Shown here piece by piece: positions 8,969-11,523 of a stretch of DNA of 11,523 nucleotides. The notes beneath the pieces were generated by a model. It saw only the letters and a list, made by a program, of their open reading frames with translations. It had not been told where the DNA came from and did not search any database. A program made the position numbers and the translations under genes. Every line of letters begins with the position of its first letter. Within the stretch, counting starts at the first letter, position 1. The stretch is from a bacterium (GTDB lineage Bacteria > Chloroflexota > Dehalococcoidia > Tepidiformales > Tepidiformaceae). The stretch lies in contig CAMAUF010000034.1 of NCBI GenBank assembly GCA_945861295.1, positions 1-11,523 of the forward strand, in the 5' to 3' direction.

Positions 8969-8974
8969 TATAAT
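8953..8974 (+). promoter_or_regulatory. Promoter region of the unknown cassette: perfect TATAAT with TTGACA only 10 bp away
   Basis: TTGACA is at 8953-8958 and TATAAT at 8969-8974, both perfect consensus, but separated by only 10 bases instead of about 17. At proper spacing the -35 hexamer would be CGGCTA, which does not match. TATAAT probably still serves as -10, giving a start near 8981, about 24 bases before the ATG at 9005, with AAAGGTGG (8991-8998) as ribosome binding site. The sequence CTTGA (8952-8956) is also mirrored by TCAAG (8974-8978). Confidence 0.5.
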
Positions 8975-9004
8975 CAAGCCTGGCCTTCCCAAAGGTGGAA
9001 ACCG

Positions 9005-9751
9005 ATGATCGATTGGGTAGTGGAACATCTCAGACTGACCGCATTCCCCGCGACCGGGACGTTCGACGCGGCCTCGTCTCAGACCTGGTTCGAGCGAGTC
9101 ACGGGCGATGTTCCCGAACAGAGCATCACGCAGCAGAGAGGTGCCCTTGCCGTCGTGTCTGGGCCGCTGGCGAAGCACCAAGGCGTGCAGATGCAACTTC
9201 AGGTCGACCCAGTCGCGGTGCATTGGCGGCTCCTGGCCGCTGGTTTGGGGTCCGGATCCGAGCTGAACTCGATAGGCGTGCTGGCTAACTTCGAAGCGCC
9301 GTTCAAGGAACTCGCGGCCGCGTGGCTGCGGGTCGCGCCGGCGCTCCGGCGGCTGGCCGTCGGCGCTGTTCTGGTGCACCCGGTTCAAGGTCGTTCGGAA
9401 GGGCACGCCGAGCTGCAGAAACTGTTGCCAGCAATCGCGATCCCTGAAAGAGCCGAAGACCTTTTGTACCAGATCAATCGGCCGAGAATGTCGACGATCT
9501 TCGAAGCTCTCAAGGTCAATCGCGTGACCAAGTTCTCCGTAGGCGTTGTTCAAAGGTTCACTGTTGGTGTGACGGAAATCCCAGCCTTTGGTCAGGCGGA
9601 CTCACAGTATTTCACGCGATTAGAGACGGACTTAAGCACCCCTGCCGATAGACGCGATGCCTTTCGGACTGATGATGACTCGCTTCGCGAGCTTCTGTCG
9701 GAGCTGTGGGACATGACGTTCGAGATTTCTCTCCAAGGAGATATCGATTAA
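9005..9751 (+). CDS. Hypothetical protein, first gene of an unknown three-gene cassette
   Basis: 248 residues, not recognised with confidence. No signal peptide, membrane segment, Walker motif or obvious nuclease motif is visible. The first half alternates hydrophobic strands (GALAVVSGPL, VQMQLQVDPVAVHWRLL, ELNSIGVLANFEAPFKELAAAWLRVAP) and the second half contains LLYQINRPR, then strands KFSVGVVQRFTVGVTEIP, and an acidic C-terminus. The overall look is of a soluble alpha/beta protein, loosely reminiscent of the widespread TIGR04255 group; that is an impression only. Start ATG 9005 has AGGTGG at 8993-8998. Codons ending in A/T are noticeably more frequent in its second half (about 9480-9720) than in clpB or the kinase, suggesting later arrival. 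A 40-base gap separates it from the next gene. Confidence 0.72.
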   Translation: MIDWVVEHLRLTAFPATGTFDAASSQTWFERVTGDVPEQSITQQRGALAVVSGPLAKHQGVQMQLQVDPVAVHWRLLAAGLGSGSELNSIGVLANFEAPFKELAAAWLRVAPALRRLAVGAVLVHPVQGRSEGHAELQKLLPAIAIPERAEDLLYQINRPRMSTIFEALKVNRVTKFSVGVVQRFTVGVTEIPAFGQADSQYFTRLETDLSTPADRRDAFRTDDDSLRELLSELWDMTFEISLQGDID

Positions 9752-9791
9752 TCATGCCACTCTACTGAAGGACAGGCCGTCCACAGCGACG

Positions 9792-10535
9792 GTGACCGAT
9801 CGAGACCTGGGCAGATTGGCTTTCGATCGAGTTGTGTCTTTATCCGATTCCAGTTCGTCCCTGCCTAGCTATGCGAACAAGACCCTTCCCGACCGGGACT
9901 ATGGCGACCTAAGCGGGCACCAAGTTATTTCGCTATGGCAGGCCGCAACGTACGGCCCTGCCTTGGCTCTCGACTGGCCGCTGACTCTCCCACGGGCTCT
10001 CCTTCAGCGATTGGCTCTCCCTCCGAATGGAAGTGGGACGGCTGCGAGCCGGGACGATGTGCCTGCCGGCCTCCCAAAGGTTCCCTTCCTTGGGCGGACC
10101 GCAACCTACGGGGCCATCACCGATGCTCCGATTCGAACAGCCGACTCGTCCGAGACTGCTCCCCAGATCGAGCCGATTGGTGCCTGGCTTGGGCACTTCG
10201 CGGCCAAGCTCCGGACGATCGAGGAAGACGCGCGCACCTATTTCGACATCGAACAGCTCTCGGCAGTGTCGAAAGACCGGGCAACCGAGCTGCTCGTCCG
10301 GTCCGTCATGGCTGACCCATACGCGGGCACGGTGTTCATGACCCCCATTTACGAGGGCGAGGTTCAGCTCGAGTGGTGGGCGCAGGAAGGCGACGGCGAG
10401 CTTGTGGTCGAGGTGCTAGCCAACAACGAGATCCACTTCGTGTTCCGAAACGGAGGCGTCTACCGGTCCTGGCAGACGGATTCAATCGACGAGGCCCATC
10501 GCCGGTTGATGGAGTTTTTCCGCAAAGGGGAATGA
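9792..10535 (+). CDS. Hypothetical protein, second gene of the cassette
   Basis: 247 residues from GTG 9792; no in-frame ATG lies nearby upstream, and the Shine-Dalgarno sequence is poor (GAAGGAC at 9767-9773 is 18 bases away), so the start is uncertain. The first 125 residues are rich in Ser, Pro, Ala and look poorly structured. A helix AWLGHFAAKLRTIEEDARTYF (131-151) follows, then ATELLVRSVMADPYAGT, and a C-terminal beta-rich module: MTPIYEGEVQLEWW (183-196), GDGELVVEVLANNEIHFVF (200-218), and a closing helix DEAHRRLMEFF (233-243). Small proteins ending in a GxVQLEWx / LxVEVxxxxxIxF pattern occur in many bacteria as unknowns, as I recall; no function is attached. No membrane segment. It ends 6 bases before the next start, so the two are probably translated together. 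Confidence 0.7.
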   Translation: MTDRDLGRLAFDRVVSLSDSSSSLPSYANKTLPDRDYGDLSGHQVISLWQAATYGPALALDWPLTLPRALLQRLALPPNGSGTAASRDDVPAGLPKVPFLGRTATYGAITDAPIRTADSSETAPQIEPIGAWLGHFAAKLRTIEEDARTYFDIEQLSAVSKDRATELLVRSVMADPYAGTVFMTPIYEGEVQLEWWAQEGDGELVVEVLANNEIHFVFRNGGVYRSWQTDSIDEAHRRLMEFFRKGE

Positions 10536-10541
10536 GTCTCC

Positions 10542-10973
10542 GTGGATTTCGAGCCCTCCGATCGATTCATGAGGCGGCTCATTCTTCGGAGCCACTTCAA
10601 GCGGACAAGCGACGGTCGTTTGGCGCTGAGCAGCGGCGTGTTCAAGGTCACTTCGAAAGTGATGCAGGGAGTGCGAATCGCGTCCGTCGACCACCTGAAC
10701 GCCGGTCACGACCCGCGCTTCGTTTACGATCGGGATTGCAGACGAGCGGAATTTGAGGTGGACGAAAATTGCGGCGTCGCGAGCCTGGCGCACGATGAGA
10801 TCATCGCGTCCGCGGCATCTGTCGAACGCAGCCCGCTGCCCGGCAATCCCCAACACTGCGACGTCCGCTTCCCGGATGGCGATAAGAAGGTTCTCGAACG
10901 CCTGGCCGATGCCTGCGAGGTTGACGTTTGGCCGGCCGCCGTCTCGCCCGTCGAACAGGTGTTGGTGCATTGA
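10542..10973 (+). CDS. Hypothetical protein, third gene of the cassette
   Basis: 143 residues from GTG 10542. AAAGGGG (10524-10530) lies 11 bases upstream, inside the end of the preceding gene, and the gap from its stop is 6 bases, so coupling is likely. No family recognised. Features: basic N-terminus (RRLILRSHFKR, 11-21), then SSGVFKVTSKV, and a central region with DRDC (63-66), NC (76-77) and the conserved-looking PLPGNPQHCDV (98-108), ending in a helix KKVLERLADACEVDVW (115-130). Cysteines 66, 77, 106 and 125 plus histidines 84 and 105 could bind a metal, but this is inference. A PLPxNPxH element followed by a short strand and a helix recurs in unknown proteins as I recall. No signal peptide or membrane segment. 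Codon use still looks coding throughout. Confidence 0.7.
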   Translation: MDFEPSDRFMRRLILRSHFKRTSDGRLALSSGVFKVTSKVMQGVRIASVDHLNAGHDPRFVYDRDCRRAEFEVDENCGVASLAHDEIIASAASVERSPLPGNPQHCDVRFPDGDKKVLERLADACEVDVWPAAVSPVEQVLVH

Positions 10974-11038
10974 TGACCTTCCAAGGAACGGTCGCGCGCC
11001 ACCCAATGCCACCAAGCGTTAAACGGCGTAAACCATGT

Positions 11039-11057
11039 GGTGGCCACCGAAGCCACC
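11039..11057 (+). terminator. Small hairpin after the three-gene cassette
   Basis: GGTGGC (11039-11044), 7-base loop, GCCACC (11052-11057), about 65 bases after the stop of the third cassette gene, with no T-run. It may end the cassette transcript or may be chance. Confidence 0.25.
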
Positions 11058-11068
11058 CACCGCCTAAG

Positions 11069-11164
11069 ATGACGTTTATGAACGGTTCACGGCTGGTGTT
11101 CATCCTCGTCGGCGGGGCGGCGGCCGTGGTGCTGTTTTTCCAAGCGCTTAACCAGTTCTCGTAG
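11069..11164 (+). CDS. Possible 28-31 residue single-pass membrane protein
   Basis: From ATG 11069 the frame reads MTFMNGSRLVFILVGG followed by AAAVVLFFQALNQFS: one hydrophobic segment of about 18 residues with a positive N-side arginine, and a short tail. ATG 11078 would give 28 residues. A longer in-frame ATG at 10973 overlaps the stop of the preceding gene as TGATG and would give 63 residues, but the codons before 11069 do not show the GC-rich third positions seen afterwards, so the short form is favoured. No good Shine-Dalgarno sequence. Support comes from the clean transmembrane pattern, coding-like codon use, and a strong hairpin starting one base after the stop. Function unknown. Confidence 0.4.
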   Translation: MTFMNGSRLVFILVGGAAAVVLFFQALNQFS

Positions 11165-11165
11165 C

Positions 11166-11185
11166 TCTGCCGCGCGAGCGGCAGA
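11166..11185 (+). terminator. Eight-bp hairpin with GCGA tetraloop
   Basis: TCTGCCGC (11166-11173), loop GCGA (11174-11177), GCGGCAGA (11178-11185). The loop is of the stable GNRA class. It begins just after the TAG of the small membrane frame and lies about 100 bases before the next gene, so it most likely ends the upstream transcript. No T-run follows directly. Confidence 0.55.
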
Positions 11186-11283
11186 AGTTACGCTCCGTTT
11201 ACACGACGGCTGGGAGTGCTGAGCGAACGTCGTTGACCGGAGATCGGCCCGCGTTGACACTTTGGCAAGTGAGGAGTCGAACT

Positions 11284-11523
11284 ATGCCCCGCATCCGTGT
11301 ACGCCATCTCACGATCGGTTTGTCCCTGGTGGCCTTGGCCGCCATTCCCGCAATGGCCGGGACCGTGGGCGCCGGCACCAACGGAAGCGCCAGGCTCGAT
11401 CGTAGCCAGCGCTTCACCAACGTCATGCCCGCGCTTATCCCGGGCGACAAAGAGAACACGACCGTCATCGCGCAGAACGATGGGAACGCTCCCGCGACGA
11501 TCGTCATGGACATCTATACGCCG
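11284..11523 (+). CDS. Exported protein, N-terminal fragment (cut by window edge)
   Basis: The first 80 codons only, open to the last base. Basic start MPRIRVRH, hydrophobic core LTIGLSLVALAAIPA and a cleavage site AMA after residue 25 (or VGA after 30) make a standard Sec signal peptide. The mature start, with QRFTNVMPALIPGDKENTT, then VIAQNDGNAPATIVMDIYTP, reads like the beginning of a beta-sandwich surface or cell-wall protein, in which xxxNDGNxxATxxxxxY strands are common. GAGGAG (11271-11276) is a good ribosome binding site 7 bases before ATG 11284. TTGACA at 11254-11259 is too close to the start to be its -35 box. Function cannot be told from the fragment. Confidence 0.8.
   Translation, partial: MPRIRVRHLTIGLSLVALAAIPAMAGTVGAGTNGSARLDRSQRFTNVMPALIPGDKENTTVIAQNDGNAPATIVMDIYTP

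Noticed and set aside
10373..10756. 127-residue plus-strand frame bridging the second and third cassette genes
   Set aside because: It overlaps both genes in another frame and has Arg/Ser-rich shadow composition.
11254..11259. Perfect TTGACA before the exported protein
   Set aside because: It is only 24 bases from the ATG, so a -10 box at proper spacing would fall at the start codon while a good ribosome binding site implies a leader.

Overview
The window is high-GC bacterial DNA with ATG/GTG starts, purine-rich ribosome binding sites and closely packed genes. An HspR-type regulator next to clpB, an F420/flavin-type luciferase-like (LLM) oxidoreductase, a PPOX-fold protein and acyl-CoA dehydrogenase / APH-kinase genes of the ACAD10/11 type together suggest Chloroflexota (for example Dehalococcoidia or Thermomicrobia relatives) or, less likely, Actinomycetota. 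This is inferred from gene content; no rRNA or other marker is present.

Layout. 1-612 (-): N-terminal 204 residues of an acyl-CoA dehydrogenase, running off the left edge. 613-853: divergent spacer with a 7-bp inverted repeat. 854-3064 (+): a membrane-linked PAS-GGDEF-EAL cyclic-di-GMP enzyme split by one in-frame amber codon at 2474-2476. 3079-3441 (+): HspR/MerR-type repressor. 3477-3497: inverted repeat with the HAIR operator layout (CTTGATA-N7-TATCAAT). 3514-6105 (+): clpB disaggregase. 6197-6628 (-): PPOX-fold protein, convergent with clpB. 6769-8816 (+): a two-gene operon, ATGA-overlapped, of an ACAD10/11-type APH-fold kinase and an LLM oxidoreductase. 8817-9004: two strong hairpins and then a perfect TATAAT box. 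9005-10973 (+): three consecutive genes of unknown function. 10974-11283: a possible tiny membrane protein, a strong GNRA-loop hairpin and the leader of the last gene. 11284-11523 (+): the start of an exported protein, cut by the right edge.

How the genes work together. HspR plus ClpB form a heat-shock unit whose operator can be read directly. The acyl-CoA dehydrogenase and the APH-fold kinase belong to families that act together, or are fused, in degradation of hydroxylated acyl-CoAs; here they are about 6 kb apart. The GGDEF-EAL protein would change from a possible bifunctional enzyme to a cyclase-only one if the amber codon is real. The three-gene block at 9005-10973 is the best candidate for an undescribed system. 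It is bounded upstream by hairpins, has its own -10 box, is tightly spaced and uses more A/T-ending codons than its flanks. Its function is not evident from the sequence.
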